Shown piece after piece: positions 29,901 to 38,199 of a stretch of 64,000 nt of DNA (positions within the stretch are counted from its first letter, which is position 1; every line of letters starts with the position of its first letter). A program made the translations under genes and the position numbers. Below the pieces are notes generated by a model. The model did no database searches, was not told the DNA's origin, and saw nothing but the letters and a program-made list of their open reading frames with translations. Source of the DNA: Robiginitomaculum sp. Lineage in GTDB: Bacteria > Pseudomonadota > Alphaproteobacteria > Caulobacterales > Maricaulaceae. The DNA lies in contig JALSHE010000058.1 of the NCBI GenBank assembly GCA_026982415.1, positions 1-64,000 on the forward strand, written 5' to 3'.

Positions 29901-30310
29901 GGCTTAAATTCAACGAAATGGAGATGCAATTCGCGCTCAAGGACGGTGTTTTGAAAATACGAGAGGGTCGTGCTTCCGGGCCGGCTCTTGGCCTAACGGG
30001 TGAGGGAGATATTGGCATTACATCAAGAACTGTAGATTTTAACGGAGTGCTAGTGCCGTCCTATACGGTAAACTCCATCCTCGGCGACATTCCAGTGCTC
30101 GGCGATATTCTAGTCGGCAAGAAAGGCGAGGGCGTGTTCGCCCTCAATTATTCAGTCAAAGGCCCGTTCGCCAAGACTCAGATCGCCGTCAATCCACTAT
30201 CGGCTCTGACGCCGGGTTTCTTACGCCGGATATTTGATGTGAAACGCGATAAAATCATTGATCCCGAAATAGCGGATTTGATTAAGGAGCAAAAAAAGAA
30301 AGACAAGTGA
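26915..30310 (+). CDS. Large AsmA-like/YhdP-type envelope protein (DUF3971)
   Basis: About 1131 residues. One N-terminal membrane anchor (about residues 24-51) is followed by a very long, beta-rich region in the periplasm and a C-terminal AsmA-like region (GEMKLQKFTLIRAPAFTQILSLASLQGLSDTFSGGGLKFNEMEMQFALKDGVLKI...GDIGITSRTVDFNGVLVPSYTVNSILGDIPVLGDIL), the hallmark of the YhdP/TIGR02099 group. AsmA-like proteins are thought to form hydrophobic grooves that carry phospholipid to the outer membrane. The ATG at 26915 is preferred to the TTG at 26903. No ribosome-binding site is obvious. Confidence 0.88.
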   Translation: MSEKTGKDKPTKKKDNIEPEIRSWFVSIGLEFASVVMTLALVWLAGLALLMTRTSVDLEFVKPHYEHWFSQAFDGKTTEIDSYSARWIQEQGVVEILAKGVHILSADGTGQTIKDVRGKFRIKNNLFVTPEIVSLSINGGALTIVRSTDKSMQVSLGTPATLGNVAAIWQTDKVSEGGDLFGQIENITVTAADVYFQDKFNSLDVQFNDLSGSFSHNDGKVWMDAVGVLVMGNNNEAAFNLEIQTTPDLETLNVSLDVNNLVPARIAPKRGPVAILSRLEAPIDLNAIISTKRGVGVENLQVNLIAGEGRLKTGPSYKPFTHARIAASYGASAKEIIIQMLEVESEALDIVASGHLDNPSSGVLGFFLQDIGFNVDIKSARLNPGTRFDGPVSVGSSQLTGVYNWDQQSVDFSKLALDFGAFKTDISAGLKRDDAGNFTNITADGNIRGAVNRKQLLGFWPKDFVIGGRNWVANSLRAGSVINIKIHAALDAQDIKNKRIADEHLKVQFDANNVVVRYIPQMPWLRNGAGYGVLRGNKLNFHITKGNVDELSLNNGKVTIPKLSPRGGDFTLALQATGSVGEMLRISNFPPFEVSNRFGLDSTAFDGTGVIDMHITRPLLVKFDPKRILYELSGQFTGVGIPVGIGNQRLNDGTISLQADKRAITISGPVKLGKWQAVLDWQKPLEFRDTPASYTLVGKITRNDLDAFGIGLRRHFGGEVGLHISGEWDGVSSNQADIFANFKQADINIGSLWHKPTDVDGTLAGRLTLDPVGGGRIDNLEIISEGLGIKGAVALAKNFQLISLDLPTTKIAGLVDANISARPIGNGVLSVAVDGSYLNIEPWVSKAFNTQSSSVAFPVELTAKLKQLALEENYALADANIRFSQSGKNISNASLTGLRPGGVFLTEITSDSDVSMRKVRVEVPDASVAMLNFLGLGNIEGGILQIDGKLPPAGKQGGLSGEMKLQKFTLIRAPAFTQILSLASLQGLSDTFSGGGLKFNEMEMQFALKDGVLKIREGRASGPALGLTGEGDIGITSRTVDFNGVLVPSYTVNSILGDIPVLGDILVGKKGEGVFALNYSVKGPFAKTQIAVNPLSALTPGFLRRIFDVKRDKIIDPEIADLIKEQKKKDK

Positions 30311-30399
30311 TAAGAGAATTATTCATAATACTGCCGCCTGTCTGCTTTGTTCTTGCCGCTAGCGCCGGGCTTCTGTATAGCCTGTTTCAAACCATCTAA
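30307..30399 (+). CDS. Possible 30-residue hydrophobic membrane peptide
   Basis: A GTG-initiated frame overlaps the yhdP-like stop by 4 bases (GTGA) and encodes about 30 residues, [30 protein letters not shown], almost entirely one membrane helix. It ends 10 bases before serS. The overlap resembles others in this window, but the frame is short and no ribosome-binding site beyond the end of the upstream gene is seen. It may be chance. Confidence 0.3.
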   Translation: MIRELFIILPPVCFVLAASAGLLYSLFQTI

Positions 30400-30409
30400 A
30401 GAGATAAAA

Positions 30410-31696
30410 ATGCACGACATAAAAGCCATTCGACAAAATCCTGATGCTTATGATAAAGCATGGGCTAGGCGCGGTCTGGAACCGCAAGCTCAAATCATTC
30501 TCGACAAAGATAGCTTGGTGCGCCAAGCCCTCAAGGTACAGCAAGAAGCCGAAGCGGCGCGCAATAAAGCGTCTAAAATGATTGGAGCGGCCATGGGGCG
30601 CGGCGACAAAGACGAAGCCGAGCGCCTAAAGACCGAAGTCGCAGGCGCTAAGAACGTCATTGCCATGATGAACGAACAAATTGCCTCAGAGAAAGCCATA
30701 CTCACAAGCCTTTTGGCCGGGCTGCCAAATCTACCCGCCGACAATGCGCCAGACGGAGCCGATGAGGACGAAAATGTAGACTTGCGCATATGGGGTGCGC
30801 CAAGAAAATTTGATTTTGAACCTAAGGCTCATGACGATTTAGGACTGGCGCTCCAAGCTCCCAACGCCCCTATGATGGACTTCGAAACCGCCGCCAAAAT
30901 GAGCGGGTCGCGCTTTGTGGTTCTTAGTGGTAAATTGGCAAGGCTAGACCGGGCGCTTGCGGCTTTGATGCTAGATATTCAGACCGAAGAACACGGATAT
31001 ACAGAGGTGGTGCCGCCCGTTTTGGTGCGCGCCAATGCGCTTTACGGTACGGGGCAATTGCCTAAATTTGAAGAAGATATGTTCAAGACCACAGGGGATC
31101 ACTACATGATCTCAACATCAGAAATTTCCCTGACCAATACTGTGCGCGAAAGCATCATCGATGCGGAAAAACTCCCCCTGCGTCTAACCGCCCATACACC
31201 TTGTTTCCGCTCCGAAGCCGGGTCGGCTGGGCGGGATACCAAGGGGATGATCCGCCAACACCAATTTAACAAGGTCGAGCTTGTGTCTATTGTAAAGCCC
31301 GAAGACAGCGAAGCCGAACACGCCCGCATGATTGGTTGTGCCGAGGAAGTTTTGAAACGGCTGGAACTGCCCTATAAAGCGATTGAATTGTGTACTGGGG
31401 ATCTCGGTTTTGGGGCGCGTAAGACTTACGATATTGAGGTTTGGTTGCCGAGCCAGGATTGCTACCGAGAAATATCTAGCGTCTCCAATTGCGGGGACTT
31501 CCAAGCCCGCCGCATGAATGCCCGTTATAAACACGCAGAGAAAGACAATAGATTTGTCCATACGCTCAACGGGTCTGGTTTGGCCGTAGGGCGGACTTTG
31601 GTGGCGGTGCTGGAGAATTATCAAAATGCAGACGGCAGCATCACCGTTCCCAAGGCACTGGTGCCGTATATGGGCGGGGTTGAGGTGGTCAATTGA
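30410..31696 (+). CDS. serS: Seryl-tRNA synthetase
   Basis: 428-residue class II synthetase. An N-terminal antiparallel coiled-coil arm (residues 1-105; [21 protein letters not shown]) binds the long variable arm of tRNA-Ser. The catalytic core has motif 2 around [28 protein letters not shown] and motif 3 near [19 protein letters not shown]. The track start at 30347 is too early; the ATG at 30410 has AAAGAGAT upstream and gives the family's usual N-terminus. Confidence 0.97.
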   Translation: MHDIKAIRQNPDAYDKAWARRGLEPQAQIILDKDSLVRQALKVQQEAEAARNKASKMIGAAMGRGDKDEAERLKTEVAGAKNVIAMMNEQIASEKAILTSLLAGLPNLPADNAPDGADEDENVDLRIWGAPRKFDFEPKAHDDLGLALQAPNAPMMDFETAAKMSGSRFVVLSGKLARLDRALAALMLDIQTEEHGYTEVVPPVLVRANALYGTGQLPKFEEDMFKTTGDHYMISTSEISLTNTVRESIIDAEKLPLRLTAHTPCFRSEAGSAGRDTKGMIRQHQFNKVELVSIVKPEDSEAEHARMIGCAEEVLKRLELPYKAIELCTGDLGFGARKTYDIEVWLPSQDCYREISSVSNCGDFQARRMNARYKHAEKDNRFVHTLNGSGLAVGRTLVAVLENYQNADGSITVPKALVPYMGGVEVVN

Positions 31697-31745
31697 TGTC
31701 TAATCATCATTGTTGTGAGCGCGGTGTGCCTCGCTGGTATCCAAG

Positions 31746-31911
31746 CCCCTCACCTTGTTCCTCTCCCACCGGGAGAGGAGACTGTGCCGCAAATACCAAT
31801 ATTATCTCGGACATAGGGTGAAAATGTTAAAACAAAACCGAACACTTGAAATAAAAAAAACTGTTTCCACACCGTCTCCTCTCCTTTGGGGAGAGGAACA
31901 AGGTGAGGGGG
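31746..31911 (+). repeat. REPIN-like palindromic element, copy 1
   Basis: Two near-identical arms in inverted orientation, about 90 bases apart: CCCCTCACCTTGTTCCTCTCCC..GGGAGAGGAGAC (31746-31782) and its complement (31874-31911). Each arm also contains its own CTCTCCC/GGGAGAG hairpin. A related element in opposite orientation lies at 62417-62583; the inner spacers also resemble one another when one is reversed. It fills the serS-surE gap. The inverted pair of small palindromes is the layout of REPIN/MITE-like mobile repeats. Confidence 0.85.
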
Positions 31912-31971
31912 TAAGGTGTCAGAGATTGAGCACTATTTCGGCCATATATATATTGGGAGAGGTAAATTAAC

Positions 31972-32742
31972 ATGCGTATCCTTCTCACAAATGATGATGG
32001 TGTCACTGCGGACGGCTTGGAAATTCTTGCGGAAATCGCGCATACGATTAGTGATGATGTGTGGATTGTTGCGCCGGCCACCGAGCAATCTGCGGCGTCG
32101 CGCGGCGTAAGCTTGCATAATCCTGTATTTGCCCGCAAGCTGGCCAATAAAACCTATTCCGTCTCCGGTACACCAACCGATTGCGTGATTGTGGCACTGC
32201 GCGAAATTATGTTGGATAATATGCCGGATTTGGTGCTGTCTGGGGTGAACCGAGGCCAGAATATTGCCGAGGATATAGGGTTTTCTGGCACGGTCGCCGG
32301 AGCCTTGCAAGGCATGCAAATGGGGATACCGTCCATATCCTTGTCACAGGCTCGCGGGTTTTATAACCACAATAAGGGCAGAGTGAACTGGAAAGCCGCA
32401 TTAGAACACGGGCCTAAGCTCGTAAAAAAAATATTAAAGCATGGTTGGCCTAAGGATGTTGTCCTGAATATAAATTTCCCCGATGTCAAAGATGACAAGG
32501 TCGCAGGCATACGCGTCACGACCCAAGGGCGGCGGGATTTCGAGATGAGCAATATCGACAAACGCACCCATCCGCGCGGCGGTGATTATTATTGGCTAAC
32601 CTATAAAGGCGCCAAGTCGGATCCGGCGGCTGGCACAGATTTGCGTGCAGTGTACGATGATTATATCTCGGTCACACCCATCCATATCGACCACACCCAT
32701 TACAAAACCGTAGCCGTTCTTGGCGCTCTTTTCGAGGATTAA
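31972..32742 (+). CDS. surE: 5'/3'-nucleotidase SurE
   Basis: 256-residue phosphatase of the SurE family that dephosphorylates nucleoside monophosphates. The N-terminal metal site RILLTNDDGVTADGLEIL (two Asp) and the VSGTPTDCV, LSGVNRGQNIAEDIGFSGTVAGA motifs are intact. A GGGAGAGG ribosome-binding site precedes the ATG by about 10 bases. The surE-pcm pair is widely conserved and here begins the run leading to sec genes. Confidence 0.96.
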   Translation: MRILLTNDDGVTADGLEILAEIAHTISDDVWIVAPATEQSAASRGVSLHNPVFARKLANKTYSVSGTPTDCVIVALREIMLDNMPDLVLSGVNRGQNIAEDIGFSGTVAGALQGMQMGIPSISLSQARGFYNHNKGRVNWKAALEHGPKLVKKILKHGWPKDVVLNINFPDVKDDKVAGIRVTTQGRRDFEMSNIDKRTHPRGGDYYWLTYKGAKSDPAAGTDLRAVYDDYISVTPIHIDHTHYKTVAVLGALFED

Positions 32743-32745
32743 GCT

Positions 32746-33372
32746 GTGTCATTTATTGAACCCGGCTTGTTCGATATGATCATGCGGCTTCGTGGTCGCG
32801 GAATATCTGATAGCAATGTGTTGCGCGCCATGGAATTGGTCAAACGCTCCGCATTCGTTCCAGACGAATTGGTGCCGGAAAGCTACGAAGAGAAACAATT
32901 GCCGATCCCGTGCGGCCAAACACTTATGGCACCACTTGATATTGCCATTATGTGCCAGAGCCTCGATGTTAAACCGTCCCACAAAGTTCTAATTATCGGT
33001 TCCGGTAGTGGTTATACTGCTGCTGTGCTCGCTAAAATGAGCAAGCGGGTTTATGCCGTTGAACGCTACCGGACTTTGGTGGAGTACGCGGAAAGTAAAT
33101 TGCAAAAACAGGCGGCGAAAGTGGTTATTCACCACGGCGACGGACGACTGGGCTGGCGTGGGCAGGCGCCGTTCGACAGGATATTGCTCGGCGCATCAGT
33201 GCGGGTAATCCCTGATGCCTTGCATAGCCAGTTAACGCGGGACGGTATTATCGTTGCCGTTGTTGAGGGTTATCTGGTGTGCGCCGCAATAGATGGCAAA
33301 AAATTAGTGGAAACCCAAGTGCTACCGATGGAGTTGCCAGCCATGGAAGCCGGAAAAGCCAAATCCATGTAG
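32746..33372 (+). CDS. pcm: Protein-L-isoaspartate O-methyltransferase
   Basis: 208-residue SAM-dependent methyltransferase that begins repair of isoaspartyl residues in damaged proteins. The SAM-binding motif is VLIIGSGSGYTAAVLAKMSKRVYAVER and the upstream QTLMAPLDIAIMCQSLDVKPSHKVL fits the family (usually Q-T-I-S-x-P). The GTG at 32746, three bases after surE, gives the usual N-terminus (RLRGRGISDSNVLRAMELVKRSAFVP). Confidence 0.93.
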   Translation: MSFIEPGLFDMIMRLRGRGISDSNVLRAMELVKRSAFVPDELVPESYEEKQLPIPCGQTLMAPLDIAIMCQSLDVKPSHKVLIIGSGSGYTAAVLAKMSKRVYAVERYRTLVEYAESKLQKQAAKVVIHHGDGRLGWRGQAPFDRILLGASVRVIPDALHSQLTRDGIIVAVVEGYLVCAAIDGKKLVETQVLPMELPAMEAGKAKSM

Positions 33373-33460
33373 AGGTTTTATCTTTTCTCCTTAACCGTTC
33401 TTTTACCATAATAGTCAAATATAGTCTCCAGAATTACATTTAATAACCCGGGAGGCTATT

Positions 33461-34327
33461 ATGATACGCCGTATCTTGATCACATCTACAATTTTGGCTA
33501 CACTGTCGGCTCCGGCATTTGCGCAGAACAATTACACGGTTGTCCGCGAAGCTGTTCCAGAACAACAACAGGTCATTATTGCTAATTCACCTGCGGATAT
33601 TGCGCTTCAAGAACGAATTCGCCGTATTAATGCAGACAATGCGCAGGTAAACAGCCAGGTCGGTATTTCGGAGACTTATTCATCCGTTGAGCCAATTGCG
33701 GTCACAACATCTGCGCAGAAAATCCAAGCGACAACAATTCCCGTGGTAACAAATAAATACGCTGGCGCTAAGGTGAGCCTGTACGCCGCGCCAGTAGTAA
33801 ACCAAATTACCTATGCAAATACTAATCCAAATACGAGTATCTCTGTGCAGGCTGCCCCAGCCACAGTTTCTGAATATCGGCCAGTGACCTATACACGCAT
33901 TCACCGTGTCGTCAAAGATGACACTTTGTATAAACTGGCCAAGGAAAATTGTGTAACGGTTGTTGATATCCAAAATCAGAACGATTTTGGCGGTACAGGT
34001 ATCCGTATCGGGCAAGCTTTGGCTCTACCGGCCAGCCGATGCGCTGCATCAAAGGTTCCGGTCTTAACCAAGCAAGATAAACCGCGAATAGAAAAGCAAA
34101 GCCGTTCCGAATTCGGCGTGGTCCGGCAAGTTATGCCAATTCAAACGGGTATTAAGGTGCGAAGCGGGAACGCCTATGCCGTGCTGCCCAAAGATAGTCT
34201 ATATAGTATCGGTCGGCGTTATTGTATTTCCCACACCGAGTTGGCTGCATTTAACAGTATTGATACAACAACTCCAATCCAGCCCGGGCAGATTTTACGC
34301 CTACCGAATACAGCTTGCAATAAATAA
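33461..34327 (+). CDS. Secreted protein with two LysM-like domains
   Basis: 288 residues with a signal peptide ending near PAFA (residue 21). After a low-complexity linker come two LysM-type segments: residues about 145-195 (RIHRVVKDDTLYKLAKENCVTVVDIQNQN...GIRIGQALALP) and 240-287 (YAVLPKDSLYSIGRRYCISHTELAAFNSIDTTTPIQPGQILRLP). LysM binds peptidoglycan. It sits where alphaproteobacteria usually carry the NlpD-like LysM plus M23 gene after pcm, but no M23 domain follows and there is no lipobox. GGGAGG ribosome-binding site. Confidence 0.82.
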   Translation: MIRRILITSTILATLSAPAFAQNNYTVVREAVPEQQQVIIANSPADIALQERIRRINADNAQVNSQVGISETYSSVEPIAVTTSAQKIQATTIPVVTNKYAGAKVSLYAAPVVNQITYANTNPNTSISVQAAPATVSEYRPVTYTRIHRVVKDDTLYKLAKENCVTVVDIQNQNDFGGTGIRIGQALALPASRCAASKVPVLTKQDKPRIEKQSRSEFGVVRQVMPIQTGIKVRSGNAYAVLPKDSLYSIGRRYCISHTELAAFNSIDTTTPIQPGQILRLPNTACNK

Positions 34328-34427
34328 TCCGAATTTATCGGCTTTCCTGCATTGCAATAAGATTTGCTGCGCTTATATATCCCTAAAGCAAGAGTCCAAT
34401 TAGGGTTCATAGTTTCGGGACACATCT

Positions 34428-34769
34428 ATGTTAAATTTATTTATGCAAGCAGCACCAGCCAAGTCAGGCGGATTTGGCGACCCACTTCTTCTGATTATGG
34501 TGTCGATATTTCTAATTTTCTATTTTCTGGTTATCAGGCCACAAAATAAACGTTTGAAAGATCATAAGGCGAAATTGTCTGCTGTTGTACGCGGTGATCA
34601 AGTCATCACTAGCGGCGGGCTTGTTGGTAAAGTTATTAAAGTCACCGATGAATTCCTCACAGTTGACCTTGGTAACAATATGAAGGTTAAAGTGGTCAAG
34701 TCCATGCTGTCTGATGTCGTCGATAAAACTGTCGCGGCCAATGACAGTGCTAAAGACAAGAAGAAATAA
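34428..34769 (+). CDS. yajC: Preprotein translocase subunit YajC
   Basis: 113-residue small membrane protein of the SecDF-YajC holotranslocon. One membrane segment at about residues 17-37 is followed by the family signature FLVIRPQNKRLKDHKAKLSAVVRGDQVITSGGLVGKV and a basic tail. Located upstream of secD and secF as usual, but separated from secD by one unknown gene. Confidence 0.95.
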   Translation: MLNLFMQAAPAKSGGFGDPLLLIMVSIFLIFYFLVIRPQNKRLKDHKAKLSAVVRGDQVITSGGLVGKVIKVTDEFLTVDLGNNMKVKVVKSMLSDVVDKTVAANDSAKDKKK

Positions 34770-34797
34770 CCAAACCTAGCTAATCGGGAGCACGCAG

Positions 34798-35373
34798 ATG
34801 AAACCTCTATATTGGAAATTACTTCTAATATTTGGGGCAGTGATTGTTGGTGCCAGTCTGATTATTCCCAAATCCCTGCGTAAAAACAGTCATCTGGAAA
34901 TAGGGCAAAACATTGGAAGTTTGGAAGGCAGTGTTAGACGCTTAGCTGTCCCAGTACTTACCGAAAAAACAAGCCTGCCCTTTAAGCAAACTTCAAAACC
35001 CGCAATTTATTCCCCCTCTAGTGTCTATACATATCAGCATGGATGGGTAACCACTTTGGTGGTTTACTCTTCCCTCAAAGCTCCATTTCTCAATTCAATT
35101 AACGAGCCGGATTCCTTCCTTTCTGAAAAAGGGCGAAGTGTTGGGGTGGGGGATGGTCTGTCCTCAGGTAATATGGGTTCGCATTTCTCTAAAGCGCAAA
35201 ATTCGCTCAAACAGTTGATAGCACGACCTGCATTTTTCAGGCATGAATTTCCTAATGCCGCCGATGTGTTGCACAACATTGGCAATCGCGAGTTTTTAAA
35301 TACTATGATAATAAATGTGCGTTCTGGCTTGAGCGTAGGAAGTCGACCAATAAAATCCCGCGTGGTTGACTGA
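34798..35373 (+). CDS. Unknown single-pass membrane protein between yajC and secD
   Basis: 191 residues. A membrane segment at about residues 5-26 resembles the SecD N-terminus encoded just downstream: WKLLLIFGAVIVGASLIIPKSL here against WKITLILGAIMLGLLFALPNVL in SecD, including the shared Trp-Lys, Gly-Ala and Pro. The remaining 160 residues (serine/asparagine-rich, predicted outside the cytoplasm) match nothing I recognise and have none of the SecD motifs. A clear GGGAG ribosome-binding site 8 bases before the ATG supports translation. It may be the remnant of a secD duplication or a distinct accessory protein. Confidence 0.65.
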   Translation: MKPLYWKLLLIFGAVIVGASLIIPKSLRKNSHLEIGQNIGSLEGSVRRLAVPVLTEKTSLPFKQTSKPAIYSPSSVYTYQHGWVTTLVVYSSLKAPFLNSINEPDSFLSEKGRSVGVGDGLSSGNMGSHFSKAQNSLKQLIARPAFFRHEFPNAADVLHNIGNREFLNTMIINVRSGLSVGSRPIKSRVVD

Positions 35374-35500
35374 ATAGTAGTGACTTTCATTTTCTGTTTA
35401 CACGCAAAAACCATTTGCTTGTCATAGGAATCCTCCTAGTAGTACGGCCATTGAATTCGCGGTACTTTACCACCCACCCATATTATAAAGGAGAAATGCA

Positions 35501-37111
35501 ATGTTGCATTTTTCACGCTGGAAAATAACTCTTATCCTCGGAGCTATCATGCTCGGGTTGCTATTTGCACTGCCCAACGTCTTGTCCGAGAAAGCGCGCG
35601 AAGCCCTCCCGGGCTTTCTTCCAAGTCAAACCCTTAATCTCGGCCTTGATCTTCAAGGCGGCGCGCATCTACTTTTGGAAGTAGACCTTAAAGACGGTGT
35701 CGAGAAAACCCTAAAGTCTGAACTCGCAGGTATGCGGGCTGCTTTACGCGAAGACCGTGTCTCGGCCACTCTGCGCATTCGGGACGAAGCGATTTTCGTC
35801 ACTTATAAGAATGCCGCAGATGCCGAAAAAGGTGTTCCCATTATGCGCAAACAAAGTGTCGCCGTAGATGCCAATGCACTTGGCGGCGGCGGTAAAACAC
35901 TGGTCATCGAAAAGCTCAGTGATCTGCGCTATAAAGTGACGGTTTCAAAAGCAAATATCGAATATTTGAGCAATCGGACAATTGAGCAATCAATACAAGT
36001 CTTGCGTAAACGGATTGACCCGTCAGGCACAACCGAAATGACCTTGGCCAAAGAGGGGGCGGAACGTATCCTCCTGCAAGTCCCGGGCGCTAAGAATGTG
36101 GACGAGCTTAAGTCAGTGATTGACAAAACGGCCAAACTTGGTTTTCACCAAGTTGCCGTTACAGACGACGTTGTTCTCAGGCTTTGTGTAGAAGATGACC
36201 AATGTCCACTTGGTAAGGTCGCTTACCCACAGAAAAACGGCGGTGGGTATATGATGGTTTTTGACCGCGAAATTGTTACGGGAGCGGATTTGAAAAGTTC
36301 CTCGGAGGGATTACATCCCCAAAACAACTACCCCATTGTTAACTTTGTTTATAATGCTAGAGGCGCGCGCAAATTTTGTGATTTCACGTCCAAGCATGTG
36401 GGTGAGCCATTTGCTGTTGTGCTCGACGGCGAGATCATCACGGCTCCGAATATTAACGGTGCGATTTGTGGCGGGCGCGGCTTTATTGAAGGTAGCTTCA
36501 CCATGGAAAGTGCCAAGGAACTTTCCTTGCTCCTCAATGCTGGCGCACTGCCCGCTAAGCTTAATATCGCAGAAGAACGCACGGTAGGACCAGAACTTGG
36601 GGCTGACAGTATCAACGCTGGTAAAGTTGCTTCAATGCTGGGTCTTGTTGGCGTGGCCATATTTATGTGGCTGAGTTACGGGCTAAGGTTTGGCACATTT
36701 GCCAATATTGCCCTTGCGACAAATATCGTGTTGATCGCCGGGGCGCTGTCGCTCTTGGGGGCTACATTAACCTTGCCGGGCATTGCCGGGATTATCCTGA
36801 CGATTGGTATGGCGGTTGATGCCAATGTGTTGATCTTCGAGCGGATTAGAGAAGAAACCCAAAACGGACGCGGACCTATCAATGCCATTGATACGGGCTA
36901 CCGTTTGTCGCTCGCACCGATTTTGGATGCCAATATTACCACATTGATTGCAGCGCTGACGTTGTACTTTGTTGGCTCAGGCCCAATTCGCGGTTTTGCT
37001 GTGACCTTGTCCATTGGTATTGTTATGTCCGTTTTCACTGCCGTTGTCGTCGCAAGGTTGATGACTGCCACTTGGTTGCGCCATGCGCGGCCTAAAAAAC
37101 TCCCAATATAG
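35501..37111 (+). CDS. secD: Protein translocase subunit SecD
   Basis: 536-residue RND-fold membrane protein that uses the proton gradient to help pull secreted proteins through SecYEG. It has the first membrane segment, GLDLQGGAHLLLEVD, a large periplasmic P1 region, and a C-terminal block of membrane helices with GIAGIILTIGMAVDANVLIFERIREE, the conserved SecD TM4 motif. AAGGAG ribosome-binding site 8 bases before the ATG. Confidence 0.96.
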   Translation: MLHFSRWKITLILGAIMLGLLFALPNVLSEKAREALPGFLPSQTLNLGLDLQGGAHLLLEVDLKDGVEKTLKSELAGMRAALREDRVSATLRIRDEAIFVTYKNAADAEKGVPIMRKQSVAVDANALGGGGKTLVIEKLSDLRYKVTVSKANIEYLSNRTIEQSIQVLRKRIDPSGTTEMTLAKEGAERILLQVPGAKNVDELKSVIDKTAKLGFHQVAVTDDVVLRLCVEDDQCPLGKVAYPQKNGGGYMMVFDREIVTGADLKSSSEGLHPQNNYPIVNFVYNARGARKFCDFTSKHVGEPFAVVLDGEIITAPNINGAICGGRGFIEGSFTMESAKELSLLLNAGALPAKLNIAEERTVGPELGADSINAGKVASMLGLVGVAIFMWLSYGLRFGTFANIALATNIVLIAGALSLLGATLTLPGIAGIILTIGMAVDANVLIFERIREETQNGRGPINAIDTGYRLSLAPILDANITTLIAALTLYFVGSGPIRGFAVTLSIGIVMSVFTAVVVARLMTATWLRHARPKKLPI

Positions 37112-37118
37112 GTGTCCC

Positions 37119-38096
37119 ATGTTTGATATATCCTTAGTACGCCATCTCCCCAAAGACACGAAAATTCCCTTTTTGAAGGTTCGTTTGGTCGCGATGGTTC
37201 TCTCCGTATTGGCAATCATTGCCTCAATATTTCTGTTCACCACAAAAAACCTAAATTACGGTCTTGATTTCAAAGGCGGTACGGTTTGGGAGTTTCATTT
37301 GGACGAAAGTCCGACCGATGCTGATCTCGGCGCAATTCGGGATCTTGGGCCAGGCCTCGGTCTGGGTGAGTTGGCGATCCAGACCATTGGTCAAAGCGAC
37401 AAAGACAAGGTACAAGCTATCCGCCTGTCCGTGTCTAAACAACCTGCTCTCGAAGGTGACGAGAACGACGATAAAGCGCAGCAAGTCGCCTTGAAATCCA
37501 TCCAAAACGCCGTTGTGGAGCTGTACCCGGAAGTGGCTAAAACTGAGAACACCTTAAGTGTTCAAGTTTTGGGTACGAAGGTTTCGGGAGAACTCAAGAA
37601 AAAGGGGATCGAGGCCGTTATTGCTGCGTTATTAATGGTGTTGATATATATTTGGTTCCGTTTCGAGTGGCAGTTTGGCCTCGGCGCTGTCGCGGCGCTA
37701 ACCCATGATGTTATCCTGACTATCGGCGTGTTTTCATTTACGGCGCTTGAGTTTAACTTGTCGATTGTTGCGGCGATTTTGACCATTGTTGGTTATTCGC
37801 TCAATGACACTGTGGTTGTTTACGACCGGATTCGCGAAAATTTGCGCAAGTTTAAGAAAAAGCCTCTGGAGCAAGTCCTGGATATGTCAATCAATGACAC
37901 ATTGTCGCGAACAATTTTGACCTCTCTCACCACTATGCTAGCTTTGCTTGCTCTATATATTTGGGGCGGCCCTGGTCTGAACGGATTCGCTTTTGCTATG
38001 ATTTGGGGTGTGTTTGTCGGAACTTATTCGTCGATATTTGTGGCGGCACCAATCTTGCTATTGCTGGGAGTAAACCGTAAAGGCCCACAAAAGTAA
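37119..38096 (+). CDS. secF: Protein translocase subunit SecF
   Basis: 325 residues. Six membrane segments are arranged as one plus five, with GLDFKGGTVWEFH in the periplasmic base and the TM4 motif ILTIVGYSLNDTVVVYDRIREN. The ATG at 37119, eight bases after secD, gives the standard N-terminus; the track extends upstream into secD in another frame. A 56-bp palindrome starts 3 bases after the stop. Confidence 0.95.
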   Translation: MFDISLVRHLPKDTKIPFLKVRLVAMVLSVLAIIASIFLFTTKNLNYGLDFKGGTVWEFHLDESPTDADLGAIRDLGPGLGLGELAIQTIGQSDKDKVQAIRLSVSKQPALEGDENDDKAQQVALKSIQNAVVELYPEVAKTENTLSVQVLGTKVSGELKKKGIEAVIAALLMVLIYIWFRFEWQFGLGAVAALTHDVILTIGVFSFTALEFNLSIVAAILTIVGYSLNDTVVVYDRIRENLRKFKKKPLEQVLDMSINDTLSRTILTSLTTMLALLALYIWGGPGLNGFAFAMIWGVFVGTYSSIFVAAPILLLLGVNRKGPQK

Positions 38097-38098
38097 GC

Positions 38099-38154
38099 GT
38101 GAAAGAGTTTCATAGGGTGGATTAAAATATCTTAATTCACCCTATGAGTTTCAC
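38099..38154. terminator. Long hairpin between convergent secF and moeA
   Basis: A near-perfect inverted repeat of about 56 bp: GTGAAAGAGTTTCATAGGGTG ... CACCCTATGAGTTTCAC with an AT-rich centre. It starts just after the secF stop and lies before the moeA stop on the other strand. There is no long T run, so it is not a textbook intrinsic terminator, but position and symmetry suit a two-way 3'-end or RNA-stabilising hairpin. Confidence 0.65.
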
Positions 38155-38199
38155 CCACTTTTGTGAAGTTATTGCGGCCTGAATTTATGAGTACACTAC

